This document shows, in pieces, positions 31,576 through 39,481 of a DNA stretch of 64,000 bases (positions within the stretch are counted from its first letter, which is position 1; each line of letters begins with the position of its first letter). The position numbers and the translations under genes were made by a program. The stretch covers positions 62,001-126,000 of the forward strand of contig NZ_JAPFGB010000015.1 of the NCBI RefSeq assembly GCF_026241095.1, written 5' to 3'. This stretch comes from Saccharopolyspora sp. NFXS83. Lineage in GTDB: Bacteria > Actinomycetota > Actinomycetes > Mycobacteriales > Pseudonocardiaceae. The notes under the pieces were generated by a model. It did no database searches and was not told the origin of the DNA. It saw nothing but the letters and a program-made list of their open reading frames with translations.

Positions 31576-32190
31576 ATGACTTCGACCGACACCACCACCG
31601 GGCTCCAGCTCTCCGCGGAAGCCCAGGACCTGCTGTTCCGGGATGCCCGCACCGCCAACACCTTCAGCTCCGAAGACGTCACCGACGAGCAGCTGCGGGC
31701 CATCCACGACCTGGTCAAGTGGGGTCCCACCTCGATGAACCAGCAGCCGCTGCGGATCGTGCTGGTGCGGTCGGGCGAGGGCAAGCAGCGCCTGCTGCCG
31801 CACCTGTCCGAGGGCAACCGCGCCAAGACGGAGAACGCGCCGCTGGTCGCGGTGCTCGCCGCAGACACCGACTTCCACGAGAACCTGCCGCGGATGTTCC
31901 CGCACGCGCCGAACGCGAAGGACATGTGGGCCGGTGACGACGGATTCCGCGCCGACCACGCCAAGCTCAACGGCACCCTGCAGGTCGCGTACTTCATCCT
32001 CGGCGTGCGCGCCGCCGGCCTGGTGGCCGGTCCGATGACCGGGTTCGACGCTGCGGGCGTCAACGCCGAGTTCTTCCCCGGTGGGCGCGAGAAGGTGCTC
32101 GTGGTGGTCAACATCGGCAAGCCGGGCGAAGACCCCTGGTTCGACCGCCTGCCCCGCCACGACTACGACGAGATCGTCACGACCGTCTGA
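31576..32190 (+). CDS. Nitroreductase-family protein (RutE/HadB-like malonic semialdehyde reductase)
   Basis: 204 residues. FMN nitroreductase fold: TFSSEDVTDEQLRAIHDLVKWGPTSMNQQPLRIVLV is the N-terminal FMN-binding part with the SMNQQP motif, and RAAGLVAGPMTGFDAAGVNAEFF is the distal substrate/FMN loop. These are hallmarks of the RutE/HadB subfamily (reduction of malonic semialdehyde or related aldehydes) rather than of drug nitroreductases. ATG has AAGGAAG 5 bases upstream. It is followed by a bidirectional terminator facing prs. Confidence 0.85.
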   Translation: MTSTDTTTGLQLSAEAQDLLFRDARTANTFSSEDVTDEQLRAIHDLVKWGPTSMNQQPLRIVLVRSGEGKQRLLPHLSEGNRAKTENAPLVAVLAADTDFHENLPRMFPHAPNAKDMWAGDDGFRADHAKLNGTLQVAYFILGVRAAGLVAGPMTGFDAAGVNAEFFPGGREKVLVVVNIGKPGEDPWFDRLPRHDYDEIVTTV

Positions 32191-32208
32191 CGCAGGCGGA
32201 CCCGCGCA

Positions 32209-32251
32209 CGCGAAAGGCCCGGCCCCGAGGGGGGAGACCGGGCCTTTCGCG
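32209..32251. terminator. Bidirectional terminator between the nitroreductase gene and prs
   Basis: A perfect 14-bp stem (32209-32222 with 32238-32251), loop of 15, between convergent stops at 32190 and 32263. An AAA tract in one arm gives TTT in the other. Confidence 0.88.
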
Positions 32252-32262
32252 GCTGATCAGGC

Positions 32263-33249
32263 TCAGGCGTGGCCGTCGAACAGGCTGGTGACCGAACCGT
32301 CCTCGAACACCTGGTGGATCGCTTCCGCGACCAGCGGGGCGATCGAGAGCACGCGCAGAGTGTCGAACTGGTGCTCGTCGGAGATCGGCAGCGTGTTCGT
32401 CAGCACGACCTCCTTCGCGCCGCAGGAGGACAGCCGCTCCACCGCGGGACCGGACAGCACGCCGTGGGTCGCCGCGATGATGACGTCCTTCGCGCCGGAC
32501 TCCAGCAGCTGCTCGGTGGCCTTGGTGATCGTGCCGCCGGTGTCGATCATGTCGTCGACCAGCACGCACAGCCGGCCCTCGACGTCACCGACGACGCGGT
32601 TCGCCACGACCTGGTTCGGCTTCGTGGGGTCCCTGGTCTTGTGGATGAACGCCAGCGGGGTCCCGCCGAGGTTGTCCGCCCACTTCTCCGCGACCCGGAC
32701 CCGGCCGGAGTCCGGCGAGACCACGGTGATCTTCTCGTCGACGTAGGTCTGCCGGATGTAGTCCGACAGCACCGTCTGCGCGAGCAGGTGGTCGACCGGT
32801 CCGTCGAAGAAGCCCTGGATCTGGTCGGTGTGCAGGTCCACCGTCATGATCCGGTCGGCACCCGCGGTCTTGAACAGGTCCGCCATCAGCCGGGCCGAGA
32901 TCGGCTCGCGGCCCTTGTGCTTCTTGTCCTGGCGGGCGTAGCCGTAGAACGGCATGACCACGGTGATGCGCTTGGCGCTGGCGCGCTTGAGCGCGTCCAC
33001 CATGATCAGCTGTTCCATGATGGCGTCGTTGAGCGGCGCGCAGTGCGACTGGATCACGAAGGCGTCGCAGCCGCGGACCGACTCGTCGTAGCGGACGAAG
33101 ATCTCGCCGTTCGCGAACTTGTAGGCCGCCTGGGGCGTGACCGTCACGTCAAGTTGCTTGGCCACCTCCTCGGCAAGTTCCGGGTGGCTGCTCCCGGAGA
33201 AGAGCTTGAGGCTCTTCTTCGGGGTCGCAGACATGGCACTCACGGTCAT
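32263..33249 (-). CDS. prs: Ribose-phosphate pyrophosphokinase (PRPP synthetase)
   Basis: 328 residues. It makes PRPP from ribose-5-phosphate and ATP for nucleotides, His, Trp and decaprenyl-phosphoarabinose wall precursors. Motifs: FSGSSHPELAEEVAKQL, FANGEIFVRYDESVRG, the catalytic flexible loop YARQDKKHKGREPISA, MTVDLHTDQIQGFFD, VVSPDSGRVRVAEKW, and the PRPP loop VLVDDMIDTGGTI. ATG at 33249 has GGGAGG 4 bases upstream; GTG 33243 and ATG 33234 are alternatives. It lies 22 bases downstream of glmU, same strand, one operon as in mycobacteria. Confidence 0.96.
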   Translation of the reverse strand: MTVSAMSATPKKSLKLFSGSSHPELAEEVAKQLDVTVTPQAAYKFANGEIFVRYDESVRGCDAFVIQSHCAPLNDAIMEQLIMVDALKRASAKRITVVMPFYGYARQDKKHKGREPISARLMADLFKTAGADRIMTVDLHTDQIQGFFDGPVDHLLAQTVLSDYIRQTYVDEKITVVSPDSGRVRVAEKWADNLGGTPLAFIHKTRDPTKPNQVVANRVVGDVEGRLCVLVDDMIDTGGTITKATEQLLESGAKDVIIAATHGVLSGPAVERLSSCGAKEVVLTNTLPISDEHQFDTLRVLSIAPLVAEAIHQVFEDGSVTSLFDGHA

Positions 33250-33271
33250 CGTCCCTCCCCGTTGACCCCCG

Positions 33272-34825
33272 TCATCGGGTGTCACTCATCGGATTGGTGG
33301 TCAGGTCAGATCCGGACCGCTCCTGAGCCTGCTGAGCGGCCTGGTCGGCGGCGGTGTCCGGGCGGCGTCGTGCCACCCAGCCTTCGATGTTGCGCTGCCT
33401 TCCGCGGGCGACCGCCATGGCGCCCGGGGGGACATCTTGGGTGATGACCGAACCGGCGGCGGTGTAAGCGCCGTCCCCCACCTCGACGGGCGCGACGAAC
33501 ATGTTGTCCGCCCCCGTCCGCGCGTGGGAACCGATCACGGTGCGGTGCTTGGCGACGCCGTCGTAGTTCACGAAGACGCTTGCCGCGCCGATGTTGCTGC
33601 CTTCGCCGATCTCGGCGTCCCCGACGTAGGTCAGGTGCGGCACCTTGCTGCCGGTGCCGATCTCGGAGTTCTTGACCTCGACGAAAGTGCCGATCTTGCC
33701 CTTCTCGCCGAGCCGGGCGCCGGGGCGCAGGTAGGCGAACGGGCCGACGGAGGCGCCGGGCCCCACTTCCGCTCCTTCGCCGTGCGTGCGCACGACGGAG
33801 GCGCCGGGGTGCACGGTGCAGCCGGTGAGCGTGGTGTCGGGGCCGATCAGCGAGCCCTCGCCGACGGTGGTGCCGCCGCGCAGCTGCACGCCGGGCTCCA
33901 CCGTCACGTCGCGGCCCAGGGTCACGTCGCAGTCCAACCAGACCGAGGCCGGGTCGGTGACGGTGACGCCTTCCCGCATCCAGCCGAGCACCAGCCTGCG
34001 GTTGAGCTCCGCGCCGAGCCGGGCCAGCTGCACCCGGTCGTTGACGCCCTCGACGAGCCAGGTGTCCGCGCACACCAGCGCGCCCACGGAGTGGCCGTCG
34101 GAGCGGGCGATGGAGAGCACGTCGGTCAGGTACAGCTCGCCTTGGGCGTTGTCGGTGGAGAGCCGGTCGAGCGCGTCGGAGAGCACGGTCGCGTCGAACG
34201 CGTAGACGCCGGAGTTGATCTCGCCGATGGCGGCCTGCGCCTCGGTGGCGTCCTTCTGCTCGACGATGCCGGTGACCTGGCCGGCGTCGTCGCGGACCAG
34301 CCGTCCGTAGCCGGTGGGGTCCGCTACCACCGCGGACAGCACGGTCACGGCGTTGCCGCGTTCGTGGTGCTCGGCGAGCAGCGCGGTGAGCGTGGCGGTG
34401 TCCAGCAGCGGCACGTCGCCGTAGCTGACCAGCACGGTGCCCTGCCGCTGGTTCGCCAGCGCCGTCAGCCCGCAGGCCACCGCGTGCCCGGTGCCGAGCT
34501 GCCGGTCCTGCACGACGGTGTGGACCTCGCGGTCGAGGTCGTCGGCGACCCGCGCGAGGTGCTCGCTGACGGCGTCCCGGCCGTGCCCGATCACGACGAC
34601 CAGATCATCCGGCCCGGTGCCCGCCGCGGCCCGCACCGCGTGCTCGACCAGCGGCCGGCCCGCGATGGGGTGCAGCACCTTCGGCGTGGCCGAGCGCATC
34701 CGCGTGCCTTCGCCCGCGGCGAGCACGATCGTGCTGACCGCGGAGCCGAGTGCGGAGTGGGAAGCGGAGGAAGCCGCGCCGGACGTGCTGCGGGGGGCGG
34801 GCCGGGCGTTCTCGCCCTGAGGCAT
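33272..34825 (-). CDS. glmU: Bifunctional UDP-GlcNAc pyrophosphorylase / glucosamine-1-phosphate acetyltransferase
   Basis: 517 residues. N-terminal uridyltransferase (about 30-255) with the nucleotide loop VLAAGEGTRMRSATPKVLHP, SYGDVPLL and GEINSGVYAF; C-terminal left-handed beta-helix acetyltransferase (about 275-490) with hexapeptide repeats, FAYLRPGARLGEKGKIGTFVEVKNS and the active-site His of LTYVGDAEIGEGSN-IGA. It supplies UDP-GlcNAc for peptidoglycan. ATG at 34825 is preferred (GGGAG 10 bases upstream) over GTG at 34867. The tail is Gln/Ala/Arg-rich and non-conserved. First gene of glmU-prs. The 495 bases upstream to the GGDEF gene show no gene; a minus-strand -10-like TAGCAT lies at 35014-35009 and a 7-bp GC hairpin at 35271-35298. 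Confidence 0.96.
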   Translation of the reverse strand: MPQGENARPAPRSTSGAASSASHSALGSAVSTIVLAAGEGTRMRSATPKVLHPIAGRPLVEHAVRAAAGTGPDDLVVVIGHGRDAVSEHLARVADDLDREVHTVVQDRQLGTGHAVACGLTALANQRQGTVLVSYGDVPLLDTATLTALLAEHHERGNAVTVLSAVVADPTGYGRLVRDDAGQVTGIVEQKDATEAQAAIGEINSGVYAFDATVLSDALDRLSTDNAQGELYLTDVLSIARSDGHSVGALVCADTWLVEGVNDRVQLARLGAELNRRLVLGWMREGVTVTDPASVWLDCDVTLGRDVTVEPGVQLRGGTTVGEGSLIGPDTTLTGCTVHPGASVVRTHGEGAEVGPGASVGPFAYLRPGARLGEKGKIGTFVEVKNSEIGTGSKVPHLTYVGDAEIGEGSNIGAASVFVNYDGVAKHRTVIGSHARTGADNMFVAPVEVGDGAYTAAGSVITQDVPPGAMAVARGRQRNIEGWVARRRPDTAADQAAQQAQERSGSDLTTNPMSDTR

Positions 34826-35320
34826 CAACGCACTCCCTTGGGTCTCAAGCGGGTTCGACGCCGACACGCCGGAGTCGCCCTGGTCGGTGCGGTCACGGTG
34901 AGCAGTCTCGTCGTGAACCGGCTGCTGGTGGCGTCCAAGCGGGTGAAGGGTAACCGGGGCGTTTCGTTCTCGCGCCGGTGGCCCTTCGCGCTTGTCCGGC
35001 GGAAGCCGATGCTACCCGTCCGGTCCACCGGGTTCCGGCCACCACAGCCTTCCCGAGCTGCGGATTCGTGATCAAGCGGCGGGAAAGGTGGCGGGTTGTC
35101 GCCAGACGCTCGGCGCGGTTTCCCCGCCGCAGCGGCGCACGCCCGGCTCGGCGACACGGCGCTCACGGAGAGTGCGCGTGCAAGCATCTCGTAGGTCGAT
35201 CCGGGTGAATCGACCATTTCGCCTGACCGGGTCCGGGTTCCGTGTAATGAGGCTCACCTGAGCGCCGGGACGCGCGGCTCCGCGACGGCGTCCGCGCGAA
35301 GCAGGGCGAGGTCGAACCGA

Positions 35321-37147
35321 TCAGCGCGGTTGCGGGGGGATCCAGGACTCCTGGTCGTCGGGATCACCGGAGCCCGAGTCGACCGCGAACGTCGCCACCT
35401 GGTTGCCGCCGCCGCGTTTCGCCTGGTACATCGCCGCGTCGGCGCGCGCCTGCACCTGCGCCCCGGACTCCTGCGGGCGCCGCGCCACCACGCCGATCGA
35501 CAACGTCACCCCGCGCGAGAGCGCCTTGGGCAGCCGCGCGATCGCCTCCACGGTGCGCTGCAGCGCCGATTCCGCCGCGTTCAAGGTCACACCCGGCAGC
35601 AGCACCACGAACTCGTCGCCGCCGTAGCGGGCCACGAAGTCGTCGACCCGCAGCGTGTCCCGCAGCGTGCTCGCCACGACCCGCAGCACGTCGTCGCCCT
35701 CGGCGTGCGAGCAGCGGTCGTTGACCTCCTTGAACCCGTCCAAGTCCACCAGGGCCACCGACAGCGGCTGCGAGTCGGGAGTGTCCAGCAGCGAGTCCAG
35801 CCGCTCGTCGAGCGCGCGCCGGTTCGACAGCCCGGTCAGCGGGTCCTGCAGCGCCTGCTGGGTGATCGCGTCGTGGCGCAGGTTCAGCCGGGAGTTCTCC
35901 AACCGGGTGCTCAGCGTCAGGTACCGGCCTTCCCGCATGGCCCACAGCTCGTTCTCCAGGTCCAGGACGTAGTCGTGCACCGCGTCGCTGGTCGGCCGGT
36001 CCTGGTCCATCTCGGTGAGCTGCGCGTACTCGCGGGCGAGCGAGATCCGCAGCGTCGGATCGGCCGCGTCGCCGGTGACCTTGGAACGGGTGTCCGAGAG
36101 CATCCGCACCGCCTCGGTCCGCCGTCCGGCGTTGACCAGGCAGCGGGCCAGCGCGATCGCCACGATGATCTTCTCGCGCGGGTGGATGGCGCGGTCCAGC
36201 GACCGCAGCCGCCGCAGCCGCTCGATGTGCTCCGAGCTCGGCTGGGCCAACGCGTGCGCCGCGCCGAGCACCGGGATCTGATCGGCCGCGGAACGGTCGG
36301 CGAGCCGCGGGAACAACGATTCCCGCCACGGCACTTCCACCCCGAGCGCCAGCCCGGAGGCGGTGGAGAACCGCTCGCCCGCGGCGTCCTGCTGCCCGAT
36401 GCGCTCCAGCCGCAGGCCCCAGCCCAGGAACATCCGGCAGCGGTTCATCATGTGCAGCGCGATCTCGTGCGGGCCGCCGCTCTCCCGGATCCGGTGCAGC
36501 GCGCGGGCCATCACCTCGTCGGCGGTCTCGTACACGCCGAGCTGCGTGAGCACCGAGCCCAGGTCGATCAGCGCGGTCGCCAGCAGCCGGTCCCAGGACC
36601 GCCTGCCCAGCGCGGTGTCCGGGACGGGTTCGTCCTCCAGCATCGCGAGGCCGCTGGCCACTTCGGTGATCGCGTTGTCCTCGCTGCCGGTGAGCAGCGC
36701 GCGCCTGCCGCGCAGCGCGTAGGCGTCGGCCTCCAGCACGGTGAGCCCGTGCCGCCTGCTGTGCGTGAGGAGTTCGTCGAGCAGCGGTTCCGCGCCGTGC
36801 GCGAGCCCGGAGGTGGACAGCCGCATCGCGGCGCAGTGCCGCAGCAGCTGGGCGACGATGCGCGGCTCACCGCGCCGCTGCGCCTCGGCGAGCAGTCCGT
36901 CGGCTTCCCGGATGGTGCTGCGCTGGCCCAGGGCGTCGCTGTTCTGGCCGACGGCGTTGAGTTCGCGAGCGCGACCTACCAACCACGCATCGCTGACCTC
37001 GCTCAGCGCGGTTGCCGCGTCGTCGCGTACGTCCGTCGTGTCCTCGCGCAGCGGCGCACACCCCCTGCTGGCATCCAGGCCCGGCCGAGGCCGGGAGGTC
37101 GGCGATCGACCACGGTCCCCACCGGGCATCGCCCGCCCGGTGGCCAC
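35321..37147 (-). CDS. GGDEF-domain protein, probable diguanylate cyclase with helical-repeat N-terminus
   Basis: 608 residues at most. The long N-terminal part (about 50-400) is all-helical with TPR-like A/L/R periodicity and no membrane helices, so the protein is cytoplasmic. The C-terminal GGDEF domain (about 430-595) is complete: DPLTGLSNRRALDERL, VDLDGFKEVND, and the active site RYGGDEFVVLLP at about 509-513. An intact inhibitory I-site (RVDD) lies five residues before the GGDEF motif, so it should make c-di-GMP and be product-inhibited. There is no EAL domain. The start is uncertain (GTG 37147 or ATG 37129; neither has a good ribosome site). It begins 37 to 55 bases after the tRNA-Gln 3' end on the same strand, with no promoter evident between. 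Confidence 0.9.
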   Translation of the reverse strand: MATGRAMPGGDRGRSPTSRPRPGLDASRGCAPLREDTTDVRDDAATALSEVSDAWLVGRARELNAVGQNSDALGQRSTIREADGLLAEAQRRGEPRIVAQLLRHCAAMRLSTSGLAHGAEPLLDELLTHSRRHGLTVLEADAYALRGRRALLTGSEDNAITEVASGLAMLEDEPVPDTALGRRSWDRLLATALIDLGSVLTQLGVYETADEVMARALHRIRESGGPHEIALHMMNRCRMFLGWGLRLERIGQQDAAGERFSTASGLALGVEVPWRESLFPRLADRSAADQIPVLGAAHALAQPSSEHIERLRRLRSLDRAIHPREKIIVAIALARCLVNAGRRTEAVRMLSDTRSKVTGDAADPTLRISLAREYAQLTEMDQDRPTSDAVHDYVLDLENELWAMREGRYLTLSTRLENSRLNLRHDAITQQALQDPLTGLSNRRALDERLDSLLDTPDSQPLSVALVDLDGFKEVNDRCSHAEGDDVLRVVASTLRDTLRVDDFVARYGGDEFVVLLPGVTLNAAESALQRTVEAIARLPKALSRGVTLSIGVVARRPQESGAQVQARADAAMYQAKRGGGNQVATFAVDSGSGDPDDQESWIPPQPR

Positions 37148-37184
37148 GAGCTCGTCCTACCAGGTTCGCCCGCGGGGACCGTTG

Positions 37185-37255
37185 CTCCGCCGCCAGGACT
37201 CGAACCTGGACCATCAGAACCAAAATCTGAGGTGCTGCCTTTACACCACGGCGGA
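37185..37255 (-). tRNA. tRNA-Gln, anticodon TTG
   Basis: Acceptor stem TCCGCCG with CGGCGGA (5' end at 37255), anticodon arm TCAGA-TTTTGGT-TCTGA with anticodon TTG (reads CAA), and T-arm CCAGG-TTCGAGT-CCTGG. The discriminator base is G and CCA is not encoded. Located between the desaturase gene and the GGDEF gene, in the glmU-tetR interval. Confidence 0.95.
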
Positions 37256-37464
37256 TCGGGCGATGTGGTCCGCGGACCCGGCGCCAGAGCTTACCGCCAC
37301 GCCGGTCGACCGTGTCCGCCCAGTCGACATCGTGGCATGCCCGTCCAGCGTGATCGCTCCCACGGGTGCACGAACGATCAGCAACGGTCGATTCGGACAC
37401 GCCCGACAGGTGGCGACACGCCGTAATTCCGTCGCCGGGGGGTGACGATTGCGCATCCACCAAC

Positions 37465-37494
37465 TTACGCTTGCGTAGGTTACGGTCCCGTAGG
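37465..37494 (+). promoter_or_regulatory. Tandem 15-base palindromic repeats upstream of the desaturase gene
   Basis: TTACGCTTGCGTAGG (37465-37479) is followed directly by TTACGGTCCCGTAGG (37480-37494), 12 of 15 identical. Each has inverted arms (TACGC/GCGTA and TACG/CGTA), as expected for two adjacent dimer sites of a TetR-type regulator. TTGCGT and TAGGAT inside them are promoter-like but only 14 bases apart. The start codon is 76 bases downstream. The TetR gene at 38802 is a candidate to bind here. Confidence 0.55.
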
Positions 37495-37537
37495 ATCTGC
37501 GGGGTCGACGCCGGATTTCCCGGCTCTGCCGACCGTT

Positions 37538-37555
37538 TTCCGCCACCCGACCCAG
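37538..37555 (-). repeat. Dispersed repeat core, copy 4 (short, minus orientation)
   Basis: TTCCGCCACCCGACCCAG on the plus strand, 15 bases before the desaturase start. It equals the core of copies 1 and 5 in reverse. A GCCGGGAAATCCGGC hairpin-like stretch (reverse strand, about 37525-37511) replaces the large stem; no terminal TTCGCCGCTGA hairpin is seen. Confidence 0.5.
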
Positions 37556-37569
37556 TTGAGGTAGTGAGT

Positions 37570-38535
37570 ATGACCGCAGCGACCGACGTTGCTCCTGAGG
37601 CTTCCGGCGCCGAGACCGGACCGAAACCGCTGACGGCGGGCAGCCGTCCCCGACTCGCCCAGTTCCTCGTCTACGCATTCGTCCTGATCCCGTGCGTCGC
37701 GCTGATCGCGGCCGTCCCGTTCGCCTGGGGCTGGGGCCTGGGCTGGGTGGACGTCGGCCTCGCGGCCTTCTTCTACGTGTTCAGCGGGCTCGGCGTGACC
37801 GTCGGGTTCCACCGGCTGTTCACGCACGGGTCGTTCAAGTCCAACTGGCCGGTCCGCGCCACCCTCGCCATCGCGGGCATGACCTCGCTGCAGGGGCCGG
37901 TGATCACCTGGGTGGCCGATCACCGTCGGCACCACGCCTACTCGGACCGCGAGGGCGACCCGCACTCGCCGTGGCGCTTCGGCAGCACGCCGGGGGCGCT
38001 GGCCAAGGGCTTCTGGCACGCGCACATGGGCTGGCTGTTCGACCGCAACATGACCAACGAGGAGCGGTTCGCGCCGGACCTGCACAAGGAGGAGCGGCTG
38101 GTCCGCCTGAACAAGCTGTTCCCGCTGTGGACCTTGCTGAGCCTGGTGCTGCCCGCCGTGCTCGGCGGCCTGCTGACCTGGTCCTGGTGGGGAGCGCTGA
38201 CCGGCTTCTTCTGGGCCGGGCTGGTCCGCGCGTCGCTGCTGCACCACATCACGTGGTCGGTGAACTCGATCTGCCACATGATCGGTGAGCGCCCGTTCAA
38301 GAGCCGCGACAAGGCGTCGAACTTCTGGCCGCTGGCGATCGTGTCGTTCGGCGAGTCCTGGCACAACTCCCACCACGCCGACCCGACCTGCGCCCGGCAC
38401 GGGGTGCTGCGCGGGCAGCTGGACATCTCGGCGCGGGTGATCTGGTTCTTCGAGAAGGTCGGCTGGGCCTGGAAGGTCCGCTGGCCGAACGACAAGCGGC
38501 TGGCCCGGATCGCGGTGACCGACTACAAGGGCTGA
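37570..38535 (+). CDS. Membrane acyl-CoA desaturase (delta-9, stearoyl-CoA type)
   Basis: 321 residues, integral membrane di-iron desaturase. The three histidine boxes are intact: HRLFTH near residue 85, HRRHH near 120 and HNSHH near 260. Four helices flank them (FLVYAFVLIPCVALIAAVPFA etc.). It introduces a cis double bond into saturated acyl-CoA, needing an electron donor not encoded here. ATG at 37570 has GAGG about 9 bases upstream. It lies behind a tandem operator-like repeat and 267 bases before a TetR gene of the fatty-acid type, so lipid-level control is likely (inference). Confidence 0.93.
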   Translation: MTAATDVAPEASGAETGPKPLTAGSRPRLAQFLVYAFVLIPCVALIAAVPFAWGWGLGWVDVGLAAFFYVFSGLGVTVGFHRLFTHGSFKSNWPVRATLAIAGMTSLQGPVITWVADHRRHHAYSDREGDPHSPWRFGSTPGALAKGFWHAHMGWLFDRNMTNEERFAPDLHKEERLVRLNKLFPLWTLLSLVLPAVLGGLLTWSWWGALTGFFWAGLVRASLLHHITWSVNSICHMIGERPFKSRDKASNFWPLAIVSFGESWHNSHHADPTCARHGVLRGQLDISARVIWFFEKVGWAWKVRWPNDKRLARIAVTDYKG

Positions 38536-38558
38536 CGCCCTCGCTCTGGTTCGGAGCA

Positions 38559-38678
38559 CGGGTCGGGTGGCGGACCCCGGGATCCTTCTCGCGGCGTGAT
38601 CGCGAGGAGGATCCCGGAAAACCGCGGTGGTGCCGGTGCGCGTGGAGGTCGCCGCTCATCGGTTTCGCCGCTGATGAG
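38559..38678 (+). repeat. Dispersed structured repeat, copy 5
   Basis: Core CGGGTCGGGTGGCGGACC starts at 38559, 24 bases after the desaturase stop. CCGGGATCCTTCTCGC (38577-38592) pairs with 38602-38617 (16 bp, one wobble). CGCGGTGGT follows, then the small imperfect hairpin CTCATCGG...CGCTGATGAG (38655-38678) with TTTCGCCGCTGA. The architecture is the same as copy 1 although the stem sequence differs. The remaining 120 bases to the TetR gene show nothing else. Confidence 0.7.
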
Positions 38679-38801
38679 GCGATGACCTCGACGCCGTCGG
38701 CCCGCCGGAACCGAGCGGTTCCACTGGTGAATCCCCCACGGTGTGTGCGGCGTTCCGGGGAGGTTCGCACCGATCCCGGCCCGCACGGATAGGGTGACCA
38801 C

Positions 38802-39473
38802 GTGGCGGGACGGCGCAGGCGCAGCTCCCCGGACTCGGAGACGAGGCGCCGTTCGGCGCGCACGACCCGAGTCCGGATGACCGGTGAGGAACGGCGGCAG
38901 CAGCTGCTCGACGTGGCCAGGGCGCTGTTCGCCGAGAAGGGCTTCGAAGCCGCCTCCATCGAGGAGATCGCGCACCGGGCCGGCGTGTCCAAGCCGGTCG
39001 TCTACGAGCACTTCGGCGGCAAGGAAGGCATCTACGCGGTCGTCGTCGATCGCGAGATGCGCGCGCTGCTCGACTCGATGGTCTCCGCGCTGTCCGCCGG
39101 GCACCCCCGGGCGCTGCTGGAGCAGGCCGCCGGGGCGTTGCTGGAGTACATCGACACGTCCACCGACGGCTTCCGCATCCTCGTGCGCGACTCGCCGGTG
39201 GCCAGCACGACGGGCACGTTCTCGTCGCTGCTCAACGACATCGCCAGCCAGGTCGAGCACATCCTCGGGCTGCAGTTCAGCGCGAAGGGCTACGACGCGA
39301 AGCTGGCCCCGCTCTACAGCCAGGCGCTGGTGGGCATGGTGGCGCTGGTGGGCCAGTGGTGGCTGGAGGCGCGCAAGCCGAAGAAGGACGAGGTCGCCGC
39401 GCACCTGGTCAACATCGCCTGGAACGGCCTCTCCCACTTGGAGCACAAGCCCAAGCTCGGCAGCTGGCGCTGA
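38802..39473 (+). CDS. TetR-family transcriptional regulator (FasR/Rv1019-like)
   Basis: 223 residues. An Arg-rich N-terminal extension, then the HTH (about 28-75): RRQQLLDVARALFAEKGFEAASIEEIAHRAGVSKPVVYEHFGGKEGIYAVVVDREM. The ligand domain contains DGFRILVRDSP, SSLLNDIASQVEHILG and ALVGMVALVGQWWLEARKP, a pattern I associate with FasR-type regulators that bind long-chain acyl-CoA. By position (glmU ... tetR ... mfd) it is the counterpart of Rv1019, which is co-transcribed with mfd and mazG in M. tuberculosis. GTG at 38802 has a weak ribosome site; ATG 38877 is an alternative. Likely targets are the upstream desaturase and itself (inference). Confidence 0.9.
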   Translation: MAGRRRRSSPDSETRRRSARTTRVRMTGEERRQQLLDVARALFAEKGFEAASIEEIAHRAGVSKPVVYEHFGGKEGIYAVVVDREMRALLDSMVSALSAGHPRALLEQAAGALLEYIDTSTDGFRILVRDSPVASTTGTFSSLLNDIASQVEHILGLQFSAKGYDAKLAPLYSQALVGMVALVGQWWLEARKPKKDEVAAHLVNIAWNGLSHLEHKPKLGSWR

Positions 39474-39481
39474 TCGGCGCC

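Noticed and set aside
34825-35217. A minus-strand frame of 130 codons upstream of glmU
   Set aside because: Arg/Ala/Ser/Pro-rich with no motif or ribosome site; better seen as the glmU leader region.
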